Origin: CBDUXT01 sp965371245
GTDB taxonomy: Bacteria; Planctomycetota; Phycisphaerae; UBA1845
NCBI GenBank assembly: GCA_965371245.1
Contig: CBDUXT010000001.1
Span: 75,824-139,823 of the forward strand
Length of the DNA stretch: 64,000 nt
Direction of reading: 5' to 3'
Shown: piece after piece, positions 51,673 through 59,320 of the stretch
How positions within the stretch are numbered: the stretch's first letter is position 1
Layout: each line of letters begins with the position of its first letter
Notes under the pieces: model-generated
Database searches by the model: none
Told to the model about the DNA's origin: nothing
What the model saw: the letters and a program-made list of their open reading frames with translations, nothing else
Translations under genes and position numbers: made by a program

Positions 51673-53955
51673 CTACAGCCCGGCCAGGTCCCCAATGAAT
51701 TGCGAGAGCGTGGTGCCACAGGCTATGCACCAGGCCTTGAGGTCGGTGTAGCCGATTCGCGTCGCACCGCTCTCGACGTTCTGGACCCAGGTCTTCGTCT
51801 TGCCGAGCCGGTCCGCCAGTTTCTTCTGTGAAAGTGGAATCGATTGGCGCAGCTCGGCCAGCGCCGGCGGCACGATGTCATACGGATCACTTTCCACCAC
51901 CGGTGCGAGCGGATCGGTCACGTCTGGACCGCCAGTCATCGAACTTGACGAACTTCCACCGCACGGATCAGGCGTACAGCTCACACCGCCGGTCCATTCG
52001 CCGCTGCACTGGCTCTGCGTCGTCTGCGTACACGTTCCGAACATGATACCGCAGCACGCACCTAGAATACTCGCGCACGGATCGGGGCTGCTCTCACAGA
52101 ATTCTCCGCTGATCCAGGTGCCGGAGCAATTCGCCTGCAGCGTGTTGGAGCACGTTCCGCCGCAGCACGCGCCATAGCTGCAACCGCTCGTCGCGCATGC
52201 GGCGGGTGCCCCAAACGGATACGCGGTACTGCCATTCACGACGTCCTGAACACGCACGACATCCACTACGGTGACCAACAGATCGGGCACCTGGGGATCC
52301 ACGTCAGCCCAGATGAGCGATGGATCGGTCTCCCCCGAGAACTTGTCAAACACCGCGGCGAGGTCATCGTCTTCGAACACCACAAAGTCCGCCGGCGGCC
52401 ACGGCACCGTGGGATCGCTCCGAGTGCCGACAACATCCGCCCAGACGCTACACGTGGGAACAACCAGCGCCGGTTCGTAGGCACTCTGATCACATACGGA
52501 TCCGCCCGCGGTCTCGGCCGCCGAAAGAGTCAGCGCCTCGATGTGGTACGTAGCGTCGGGGACCACCTCCGCGTCTCCGATGTGTAGAACGGGAATCCCC
52601 ATCCAATCGTGGAACAAGGGAGTGCATCCCAGACGCGCAACGTGCCGCGTCGTGCCGTCGTCGTTGACCGTAAACGGAGCACTCACCCACCACTGCCGAC
52701 CCTCGACCGTTGGGAACTGCCCGCTGTGCAGAAGCGTCACCCGCACGGCCGTCGGCTCGCCGGCGTCGTCCACGGCGAAGGAAATGAATCGATTCTTGGG
52801 CACGAAGTCGCCATAGAAGCTCCGCCCGTCATCCTCGAACGCACCCATGTCCACGACGCCCAGCGGCCGAGCCACGCGGAGAGAGTCCGGCGTCTGCTCC
52901 GTCGTGTCGCCGTCGAGGTCCACGTCGTGCGTGTCGGCCGGCAGGTCGGACGACAGACCTTTGTTTAGCGCTGGAGAAGTCCAAAGAAGCTGATAGTTGT
53001 CACCGGCCGGGTAGACGAACTGCGGATCGTCGTCGATGTTGTTGGTTCCAGGATACGTGGGCCCGGCGTTGGGGTCGTCGTCCTGAATCACGCTGAAGGT
53101 CACGGTTGTTGCGCTGGACGCACCGGTCGCGTTGTGGAGCGCCTCCGTGCCGGCCACGTTGGACGTGTTGTTCCACACGATACAGTTCTGAAGAATGGCC
53201 GTACCGGGCACGTCGAAGAGAGCACCACCGCGTCCGATCGTCGCACTGTTGTCGGCGAAGGTACAGTTGACAAAGCGTGGAACGCCGACCAGGTTACCGA
53301 CGCCGCCGGCCTCCAAGGCCGTGTTTTGAGCGAATAGACAGTTGATGAACGTCGGATTCGCCAGTGAGCGGTTGAAAACCGCGCCCGAGCTCCAGCCTCC
53401 GTCGTTGCGCACGAACCGGCAGTTCACAAACGTGGGCGATCCGCCGTCGATGCACACTGCTCCGCCGAACGCCTCCGAGTTGTTGTGTGCAAAGACACAG
53501 TCCATGATCGTCGCGTTGCTGTTGACAAGCTCCATGCCGGCGCCGAGTTCCGGACAACTGACGTGGCCGCGGATGATGTTGAATCCGCGAAGTACGGCCG
53601 TCGCATCATTGTCTGTGCCCTCAACAACTCTGATGCTTCCATTCCCGCTAAGGTAGGTTGGGTTCGCACGCGCATCACTCTCGGACGCCAGCGTCTCCGT
53701 GCCGTCAAACCCGCCGATGATGGCCACGCCGTCCTTGAGCGTCACGGTTCCGAAATACGTTCCCCGCGCCACCCAGACCTCGTCGCCGGCTTGTGCGCCC
53801 GTCACGCCAGCCGTCACGCTCGTCCTGGCGTTGATCCAACTGGTGCCGTCGCCGGTGCCGGTCGCGTCGGCGTCCACAAAAACCGTTCCACCACGTACCT
53901 GGGCAGATAGTACGATCGCCAAACATCCTGAAATGAGTATCGTTCGTCGAAGCAT
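51673..53955 (-). CDS. Secreted beta-helix protein fused to a C-terminal XRE helix-turn-helix
   Basis: 760 residues. Signal peptide RRTILISGCLAIVLSAQVRGG; a right-handed beta-helix of the 'VFVDADATGTGDGTSWINA' type (~30-320) with CF.N.A/NCIVWNNTS repeats; a ~200-residue module starting PKNRFISF and ending VVDVVRVQDVVNGSTAYPF (shared with the 53994 protein); two Cys-rich units CCGGTCSNTLQANCSGTW and CCGIMFGTCTQTTQSQCSGEW; then, after Ser5 and MTGG, a soluble XRE HTH: LRQSIPLSQKKLADRLGKTKTWVQNVESG. A DNA-binding domain on a secreted protein makes no simple sense and suggests a fusion or a lost stop. Follows the VWA gene by 38 bases. Confidence 0.82.
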   Translation of the reverse strand: MLRRTILISGCLAIVLSAQVRGGTVFVDADATGTGDGTSWINARTSVTAGVTGAQAGDEVWVARGTYFGTVTLKDGVAIIGGFDGTETLASESDARANPTYLSGNGSIRVVEGTDNDATAVLRGFNIIRGHVSCPELGAGMELVNSNATIMDCVFAHNNSEAFGGAVCIDGGSPTFVNCRFVRNDGGWSSGAVFNRSLANPTFINCLFAQNTALEAGGVGNLVGVPRFVNCTFADNSATIGRGGALFDVPGTAILQNCIVWNNTSNVAGTEALHNATGASSATTVTFSVIQDDDPNAGPTYPGTNNIDDDPQFVYPAGDNYQLLWTSPALNKGLSSDLPADTHDVDLDGDTTEQTPDSLRVARPLGVVDMGAFEDDGRSFYGDFVPKNRFISFAVDDAGEPTAVRVTLLHSGQFPTVEGRQWWVSAPFTVNDDGTTRHVARLGCTPLFHDWMGIPVLHIGDAEVVPDATYHIEALTLSAAETAGGSVCDQSAYEPALVVPTCSVWADVVGTRSDPTVPWPPADFVVFEDDDLAAVFDKFSGETDPSLIWADVDPQVPDLLVTVVDVVRVQDVVNGSTAYPFGAPAACATSGCSYGACCGGTCSNTLQANCSGTWISGEFCESSPDPCASILGACCGIMFGTCTQTTQSQCSGEWTGGVSCTPDPCGGSSSSSMTGGPDVTDPLAPVVESDPYDIVPPALAELRQSIPLSQKKLADRLGKTKTWVQNVESGATRIGYTDLKAWCIACGTTLSQFIGDLAGL

Positions 53956-53993
53956 GGCTTTTCTTCCCGAAATTGTTCTCACAAGTCTGGTCA

Positions 53994-55895
53994 CTAAGGG
54001 CACGGGACGGGGTTCAGCGGAGGAACAAATGGATAGGCGGCACCCTTGAAAGCGTCGAGAACGCGTGTGACATCGACTATCGAGACCTTAAGCTCCACGT
54101 GGGCTGGTTGAATATCGGTGCGTGGCTTGATGGGGGCCGTAGGTGCGTTCTTAAACTTGTCGAGGACTGCAATTACATCCATCGTGATGTCCACTTGGGG
54201 ATTGCCGTCTTCGTCGCGGTCCGGACCGGTCCACACACCCGTCGCGGGATCCTTCATGCCGACCACGTTCCCCCAGACGCTCATCACGAGATCACGCCCC
54301 GCTGAGGGCGTGCCGTCGGAGGCAACGGCCCTGATGCTATACGTACTATCGATCACCTGGTCAGGAGGGATGAATGCGCTCGGAACGATCAGCTCATGGT
54401 AGACGTGCAGAACGTCGATATCGCCCCAATCCCGAAACACCGGGATACACTGGAGCGTAGCTGCCTTGAACGTTGGGGGAGTGTCATCAACCTTACCCGA
54501 TAACTCGCTCACGTCCTGCGGCTCGCCGACGAACATCGAGGACCAAGGAAGGTTGAACGGCGGAGGAAGATTGACGAACTCGACTTCCAGAGCAATCTGC
54601 CTTCCTCGGTTTCCAGGGCGGAAGGAGATGAACCGATTCTTCGCAAAGCGCTCCGGCCGGCAATCCTGGATTTCAAGAGGCGTGTCGGGTGTGTTACCAA
54701 CGAGTGGGAACGGGCAGGTGTCTGGCTTGCATTCCGTCCCACCGACGTACACGCCGCCAATACAGTCCTGAGGTCCGATGCGCACGGGTGGGACTGCCTG
54801 TGGGATGGTGTCAATGCAGACGTTAGTGCAACAAGCGCCTATGTTACACGGCGCGAAGTCACACAATTGCTCGACCAATGGCTGATGTCCGTCGTCGAGA
54901 CATTCTGCGACCGGACGGACGCTGCATGTCGCTCCATTGCAGCACCCCGCGTCCCCAGCCCCGCACAGCCCCGGCCATGCGCCGCACACCACGTTCGGGA
55001 AGAACGTGCCGGCCAGGTTGAGACACCGGGCAACGTTAAGCACGTTTCGGCACTGCTGGGCATCGATGCAGCAGGCCCCGCATTCATCAGGTATACCGTT
55101 GCGATCGGCATCCAACGACGTGAAGTCGGCAATGTCGCAGGAATCCGGAACGTTGTTGGCGTTGCAATCGAGCGGGCAGGTTGACTCGATGAAGTCAACG
55201 AGGTCGGTCGCAAGCGTATCACTTGTGATGTCCAGTACGCGACCGGTCGGCGCCCCGCCGTCGGCCAAGACCCGGGCGATGGGAACGAATTCAGTCGTAA
55301 CCATCGGTGCGACAATCACGTGGTTCGTACGTACAAAGGCTATTACGTTCTCGATCACGTCGTGGTCTGCTTGCTGGTTCTGTGTCCCGCCACAGCGGGG
55401 TCCCTCGTCGGAGAAGGGAATGATGATCCGCGTACCGGTTCCCCAGGTCTTGTTGGCCGCTACGATCGCAGTCGCCGTGCCCCAGTCTTCAAGATCCCCT
55501 TGTCCGCCGGAACAATCGCCGAGCACTTCACACAGCCCGACCGCCGAGGAACCGTATTCGCCCGGGACGGTGCCGGTGCAGCACTCGGCCCCATTCGGCC
55601 CCAAGCAGAGTCCGAGGTTTTGTGGGCCGATCTCAAGAATCTCTGCGTTTACGCTTGGACCAAGTTCGTCTAACGCCACTCGGATGGCAGCGCAAACCTG
55701 ACGCACGTCCGGATTCGTTGACTCGGACGTATCGATGAGAAAGACCACATTCGCGGTTGGGCACGTCACAAGGCCGACCGCGTCATCGACGCCGTTGTTG
55801 TTGCAATCCTCGCCGCGACTGGTGGGGATCGAGGGAGCAAGAACCAAGACTGCGCTCGTCAGGGCGAGTTGTTTCAGAAAGCGGCGGGATAACAT
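53994..55895 (-). CDS. Secreted VWA-domain protein (intact copy)
   Basis: 633 residues. Signal peptide (LALTSAVLVLAPSIPTSRG), VWA domain with MIDAS DTSES (D55-S59) and FSDEGPRCGG, a thrombospondin-3-like CNANNVPDSCD, Cys-rich units of the CCxxxxCxxxxxAxCLxxGG kind, and a C-terminal module starting AKNRFISF and ending VVDVTRVLDAFKGAAYPF-like sequence, the same as in the next gene. It follows the PEP-CTERM gene by 32 bases, one operon with the 56627 promoter. Confidence 0.82.
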   Translation of the reverse strand: MLSRRFLKQLALTSAVLVLAPSIPTSRGEDCNNNGVDDAVGLVTCPTANVVFLIDTSESTNPDVRQVCAAIRVALDELGPSVNAEILEIGPQNLGLCLGPNGAECCTGTVPGEYGSSAVGLCEVLGDCSGGQGDLEDWGTATAIVAANKTWGTGTRIIIPFSDEGPRCGGTQNQQADHDVIENVIAFVRTNHVIVAPMVTTEFVPIARVLADGGAPTGRVLDITSDTLATDLVDFIESTCPLDCNANNVPDSCDIADFTSLDADRNGIPDECGACCIDAQQCRNVLNVARCLNLAGTFFPNVVCGAWPGLCGAGDAGCCNGATCSVRPVAECLDDGHQPLVEQLCDFAPCNIGACCTNVCIDTIPQAVPPVRIGPQDCIGGVYVGGTECKPDTCPFPLVGNTPDTPLEIQDCRPERFAKNRFISFRPGNRGRQIALEVEFVNLPPPFNLPWSSMFVGEPQDVSELSGKVDDTPPTFKAATLQCIPVFRDWGDIDVLHVYHELIVPSAFIPPDQVIDSTYSIRAVASDGTPSAGRDLVMSVWGNVVGMKDPATGVWTGPDRDEDGNPQVDITMDVIAVLDKFKNAPTAPIKPRTDIQPAHVELKVSIVDVTRVLDAFKGAAYPFVPPLNPVPCP

Positions 55896-55927
55896 TCAGA
55901 ATTCTCCGTCCATGAGAACAAGGCGTG

Positions 55928-56542
55928 TCAGCGTTCTCTGCGCTTTACCATTGCTAGGGCAAGCCCGCCGACTATAAGAAGTGCCGTTGCGGGCTCAGGA
56001 ACAAGCACGCTGACAAATCCGCCAATCCCGAAGCCCAGAACCTCTGTCCTGTCGTTGATCGTGAACTCCAGCCGCGTTCCAACGCTCTCGAAGTCGGGCG
56101 GGCTGAGGGGCAAGGAGGTGTCAGCGAACAGGATCGACGAGCTCGGGGCGATGAGCGCAAAGTCAAGCGTCTCACCTAAGAATTGCACGTCGGCGTCAAG
56201 AAGATATAAGTCCGTGTCCGAGTTGCGAATCTTGATGAAGTTTCCTCCGAGCGGCCCGGAAAACAGCAAGTCGCCAATCTGCCCGTGAATATCAAGCACC
56301 GCTCCTTGGAAGAGCCCAACTAGAGATCCGGGGTCGCTGTCCACGGTCGTCGATTCAAACGTAAACGACCCGGAGAAAGGCGTGCCATCGACAACAGTAC
56401 CGCCGAGGAGGTTGTTCACATCAAACACGCGGAATATCTCGCCGGAGAACTCCCAGGTAATCGGCCCGGCACGTGACACGCCGATGCCCGGTCCGAGAAG
56501 AAACCCGCCAAGCAGGAAGCACAGCATGCGTTTTCGATTCAT
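55928..56542 (-). CDS. PEP-CTERM protein, unit A
   Basis: 205 residues. Signal peptide KRMLCFLLGGFLLGPGIGVSRAG, beta-sandwich body, C-terminal VPEPATALLIVGGLALAMVKRRER (exosortase signal). SD GGAGAGA before ATG 56542. It is ~70% identical by eye to the protein at 57215-57838, from a tandem duplication. Confidence 0.85.
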   Translation of the reverse strand: MNRKRMLCFLLGGFLLGPGIGVSRAGPITWEFSGEIFRVFDVNNLLGGTVVDGTPFSGSFTFESTTVDSDPGSLVGLFQGAVLDIHGQIGDLLFSGPLGGNFIKIRNSDTDLYLLDADVQFLGETLDFALIAPSSSILFADTSLPLSPPDFESVGTRLEFTINDRTEVLGFGIGGFVSVLVPEPATALLIVGGLALAMVKRRER

Positions 56543-56623
56543 GATGTCTCTCCAGACCACACGTACAAGCAGCGAACTCGCCAAATCAGGTGCCAATTCT
56601 CCGGTCGGTCCCACGCCGATTGT

Positions 56624-57193
56624 CTACTTATAGGCCCCTCGGAAAGTCTTGTCAAGAAGAAGAACGCAAACAGCCGAGAAATCTCCCCGCGCGGCCCTCA
56701 CTCGGCTACGAAGATCGACCGCGTCCCCGCAGCGCGGACCCTCATCTGACATCGGAACGATGATCCGGGCTCCGGTGCCCCAGTCTTCACAATCCCCTTG
56801 GCCACAGCCACCACAGGAACCAAGTTCTTCGCACAGTCCAGCCGTCGCCGTACCGTAGGCATCCGCAACGGTGCCACTGCAACAGTCGCCGGGATCCTGC
56901 GCGACGCAGAGTCCCAGGTTACCAGATCCGATCGCGAGAATCTCTGCATTCACGGCTGCACCAAGTTCGTCTAACGCAGCTCGGATACTTCTACAAACGT
57001 CACCCACATCTGGATTGGTTGACGCTGACGTATCGATGAGAAAGACAACATTCGCGATAGGGCACGTCGTAAGGCCGACTGCGTCATCGACGCCGTCGTT
57101 GTCGCAGTCCTCGCCGCGACTCGCCGGGAGCGACGAAACAAGGAAGATGGTAGCCAGGAGCGCGAGGGGTTCGAACAGGCGACGAGACAACAT
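56624..57193 (-). pseudogene. VWA-protein, C-terminally truncated copy
   Basis: 189 residues with signal peptide and MIDAS DTSAS (D54), closely like the first ~175 residues of the intact 53994 protein. It then jumps after SDEGPRCGD into RSRVRAARGDFSA...DKTFRGAYK, read from DNA that is otherwise the promoter of the next unit, and stops. It also lacks 13-15 residues (ATAIVAANKTWGT...) between two WGTG words, an in-frame slippage-type loss. It may still be expressed as a short secreted protein. Confidence 0.7.
56627..56655 (-). promoter_or_regulatory. Promoter of unit A
   Basis: Minus strand TTGACA (56650-56655), exactly 17 bases, TATAAG (56627-56632). It overlaps the last codons of the truncated VWA copy and drives PEP-CTERM A, VWA and probably the beta-helix gene. 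Confidence 0.75.
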
Positions 57194-57214
57194 ACTGGTT
57201 ACTCCGTCCATGCG

Positions 57215-57838
57215 CTAGTTGTGCTTAGCTCGGCGGCGCTTGACACTTGCAAGCGCAATTGCGCCGGCGACAAGAAGTGCAGTTGCCGGCTCAGGAATGA
57301 GGACGCTGACAGACCCCGCAATCGCGAAGTCCAGAACCTCTGTTCTGTCCACAATCGTTAACGTCAGCCGCGAGCCGATGCTTGCGAAGTCGGGCGGTGC
57401 GAGTGGCAACGAGGTGTCTGCGAATAGGGCCGATGATCCTCCGGCGTCTAGAGCAAAATCAAGGCGTTCACCCAGGAACGCTACATCAGTGTCAAGAAGA
57501 TATCGGTCCGTCCCAGAGTTGCGAATCGCGATGAAACCCCCTTCTAGCGGTCCGGAAAACACCAAATCACCGATCTGGCCGTGAACATCAAGTACGACGT
57601 CTTCGTAGAGCCCAAGCAGTGGCTCGGGATCGCTGTCCATGATGGCCGATTCGAACGTAAACGAACCCGAGAACGGCGTTCCCTCTACTACTGCCCCGCC
57701 GAGGAGGTCGTTGGCGTCAGACACGAAAAATATCTCACCGGAGAACTCCCAGGTTATTGGCCCGGCGCGTGACACGCCGATGCCCGGTCCGAGAAGAAGC
57801 CCGCCAAGCAGGAAGCACAGCATGCGTTTTGGATTCAT
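57215..57838 (-). CDS. PEP-CTERM protein, unit B
   Basis: 207 residues, same layout as unit A: KRMLCFLLGGLLLGPGIGVSRAG, IPEPATALLVAGAIALASVKRRRA. SD GGAGAGA. Followed 21 bases later by the truncated VWA gene, matching the order in unit A. Confidence 0.85.
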   Translation of the reverse strand: MNPKRMLCFLLGGLLLGPGIGVSRAGPITWEFSGEIFFVSDANDLLGGAVVEGTPFSGSFTFESAIMDSDPEPLLGLYEDVVLDVHGQIGDLVFSGPLEGGFIAIRNSGTDRYLLDTDVAFLGERLDFALDAGGSSALFADTSLPLAPPDFASIGSRLTLTIVDRTEVLDFAIAGSVSVLIPEPATALLVAGAIALASVKRRRAKHN

Positions 57839-57920
57839 GATGTCTCTCCAGACCACACGCGCAAGTGCCGAACTCGCCCAAACAGGTACGAACTCTACCG
57901 GCCGGTCCCGCGTCGATTGT

Positions 57921-58166
57921 CTACTTATAGGCCCCTCGGAAAGTCTTGTCAAGAAGAAAAACGTAAACAGCCGAGAAATCTCCCCGCGCGGCCCTCACTC
58001 GGCCACGAAGGTCGACCGCGTCCACACAGCGTGGACCCTCGTCGGACATCGGGACGATGATCCGCGCACCTGTTCCCCAGGTCTTGTTCGCGGCCACGAT
58101 GGCAGTGGCCGCGCCCCAATCTTCCAACTCTCCTTGAGAAGTACCTCCACAGTCCCCGAGCACTGT
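57921..58166 (-). pseudogene. VWA-protein, 5'-truncated third fragment
   Basis: About 80 residues matching VLGDC...GELEDWGAATAIVAANKTWGTGARIIVPMSDEGPRC of the intact gene, then the same RGRVRAARGDFSA...DKTFRGAYK junction as the copy at 56624. No signal peptide or MIDAS; upstream sequence is unrelated. A dead remnant. Confidence 0.72.
57924..57952 (-). promoter_or_regulatory. Promoter of unit B
   Basis: TTGACA (57947-57952), 17 bases, TATAAG (57924-57929), identical in hexamers and spacer to unit A, 1297 bases away. Confidence 0.75.
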
Positions 58167-58328
58167 TGAGCAGCAACAGGGGCGATCATGGCAAGGGCTG
58201 TTACATTTACTGCAACCACCGCGATACGGCCCGAGAAGCACGTTTTCATCGTGAGAATCTCCGCGCCTTTGAGTAAGGCGCTCTACGCCCAGCGCCGCCT
58301 CCGTTGCCAGCCGCCGCACCCCATTCGC

Positions 58329-58748
58329 CTATGACGAGGCCTGAGCCCGACATACGTCACTGCCGAAGAGTCGTCGACCCACGGCCAGCAGCAACACCGC
58401 CATGATGACCATTCCCCAGGTGGAGAGTGTCGGGAGGGGGATGTCTTCCAGGCAGTCGGGTTGGCCGTTGGTGTTTTCGTCGAGAAGGTCATCATCGCCC
58501 GGGCAGCGGTCGTTGCAGTTGGGGATGGTGTCGAGGTCAGTATCAGTATCCGGGGATCCGCATCCGCATAGTCCGGGTGATGTCTTGGACGGGTCTTGGG
58601 GGCAGGCTTCGGGGGCGTTTATGATACCGTCCGGGTCATCATCCGGATCGCAGGTGTCTGGCTTGCTATTGAGGTCACAGTCTGCGCAGGCCGGGTCGCC
58701 CGTGCATTCGGCGATCGTGCATACATCGTCCGCACCGTCCGCACGGAA
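58329..58748 (-). pseudogene. C-terminal fragment of an IPTL-CTERM surface protein
   Basis: An open frame without a start codon: DGADDVCTIAECTGDPACADC, Ca-binding DPDDDPDG and NDRCPGDDDLLDENTNGQPDC, then LPTLSTWGMVIMAVLLLAVG and RRLF, the IPTL-CTERM sorting signal, ending at TAG 58329-58331. A TAA at 58749 blocks extension. The front of the gene has been lost, probably in the same rearrangements that broke the VWA copies. Confidence 0.75.
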
Positions 58749-58756
58749 TTACCCTG

Positions 58757-58784
58757 TTGACCGTCCCCCGTTACGTCATATAAT
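58757..58784 (+). promoter_or_regulatory. Strong promoter of the ribbon-helix-helix gene
   Basis: TTGACC (58757-58762), 16-base spacer, consensus TATAAT (58779-58784), ~25 bases to the ribosome site of the gene at 58815. Confidence 0.75.
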
Positions 58785-58797
58785 TAGGCATGCCTAA
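58784..58797. promoter_or_regulatory. Palindromic operator on the transcription start
   Basis: TTAGGCATGCCTAA is a perfect 14-base palindrome that begins on the last base of the -10 box and covers the start site. Its place fits repression by the downstream DNA-binding-type protein. Confidence 0.6.
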
Positions 58798-58814
58798 CTT
58801 CCAGGAGATCAACC

Positions 58815-59054
58815 ATGCCCGGACTCAAGAAATACTGCCACAGCCACGGGAAGAAGCGGTTACGCCGCACCCGATACCGTGAAATCCGTCTGCACGAACA
58901 CGACTGGTACAACCTGCACCGCCTGGCGGACAAGCTGAAACTGAGCCTCGTGGACACGGTGGGTGTCCTCGTGGCGACCGATCTCAGGGCTCGCGGTTTG
59001 GAGCCGATGACGGCTCAAAAGCTTGCCGCTTTGGGCCAAAACGGTCACGAGTGA
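58815..59054 (+). CDS. Small ribbon-helix-helix-like protein
   Basis: 79 residues, very basic N-terminus (KKYCHSHGKKRLRRTRYR). Then REIRLHEHDWYNLHRLADKLKLSLVDTVGVLVATDLRARG resembles a ribbon-helix-helix (CopG/Arc) fold: a beta strand, helix, 'S..D...', second helix. Clear AGGAG before ATG. With the strong promoter and palindrome it looks like an autoregulated DNA-binding protein. No toxin gene follows it directly. RHH assignment is by pattern. Confidence 0.6.
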   Translation: MPGLKKYCHSHGKKRLRRTRYREIRLHEHDWYNLHRLADKLKLSLVDTVGVLVATDLRARGLEPMTAQKLAALGQNGHE

Positions 59055-59156
59055 GCACAACGGCTTGCCTCGTATCCGACAGGTCTTTCTGGACCGGCTC
59101 TTTCGAACCGGTTCCCGCCTCAAAACTGTGTTTCGCCCTACGACGGTCGGCCTGGT

Positions 59157-59186
59157 TTGAGTTTCGGTAGGCGAGTCTGGTACACT
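59157..59186 (+). promoter_or_regulatory. Predicted promoter
   Basis: TTGAGT (59157-59162), 18-base spacer, TACACT (59181-59186), ~130-base leader to ATG 59321. Confidence 0.4.
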
Positions 59187-59320
59187 GCAATCTAACCCGT
59201 TTGGGCACGGGCCTTGCGGCAAGGTCGCCGCACGGTGGCTGGGTTAGAACATGGTTCAAAGCACAGCGTTTGGGATGTTCTATCCCTCTCGCAATCACAC
59301 CCTTTGAGGAGGCTGAACGC

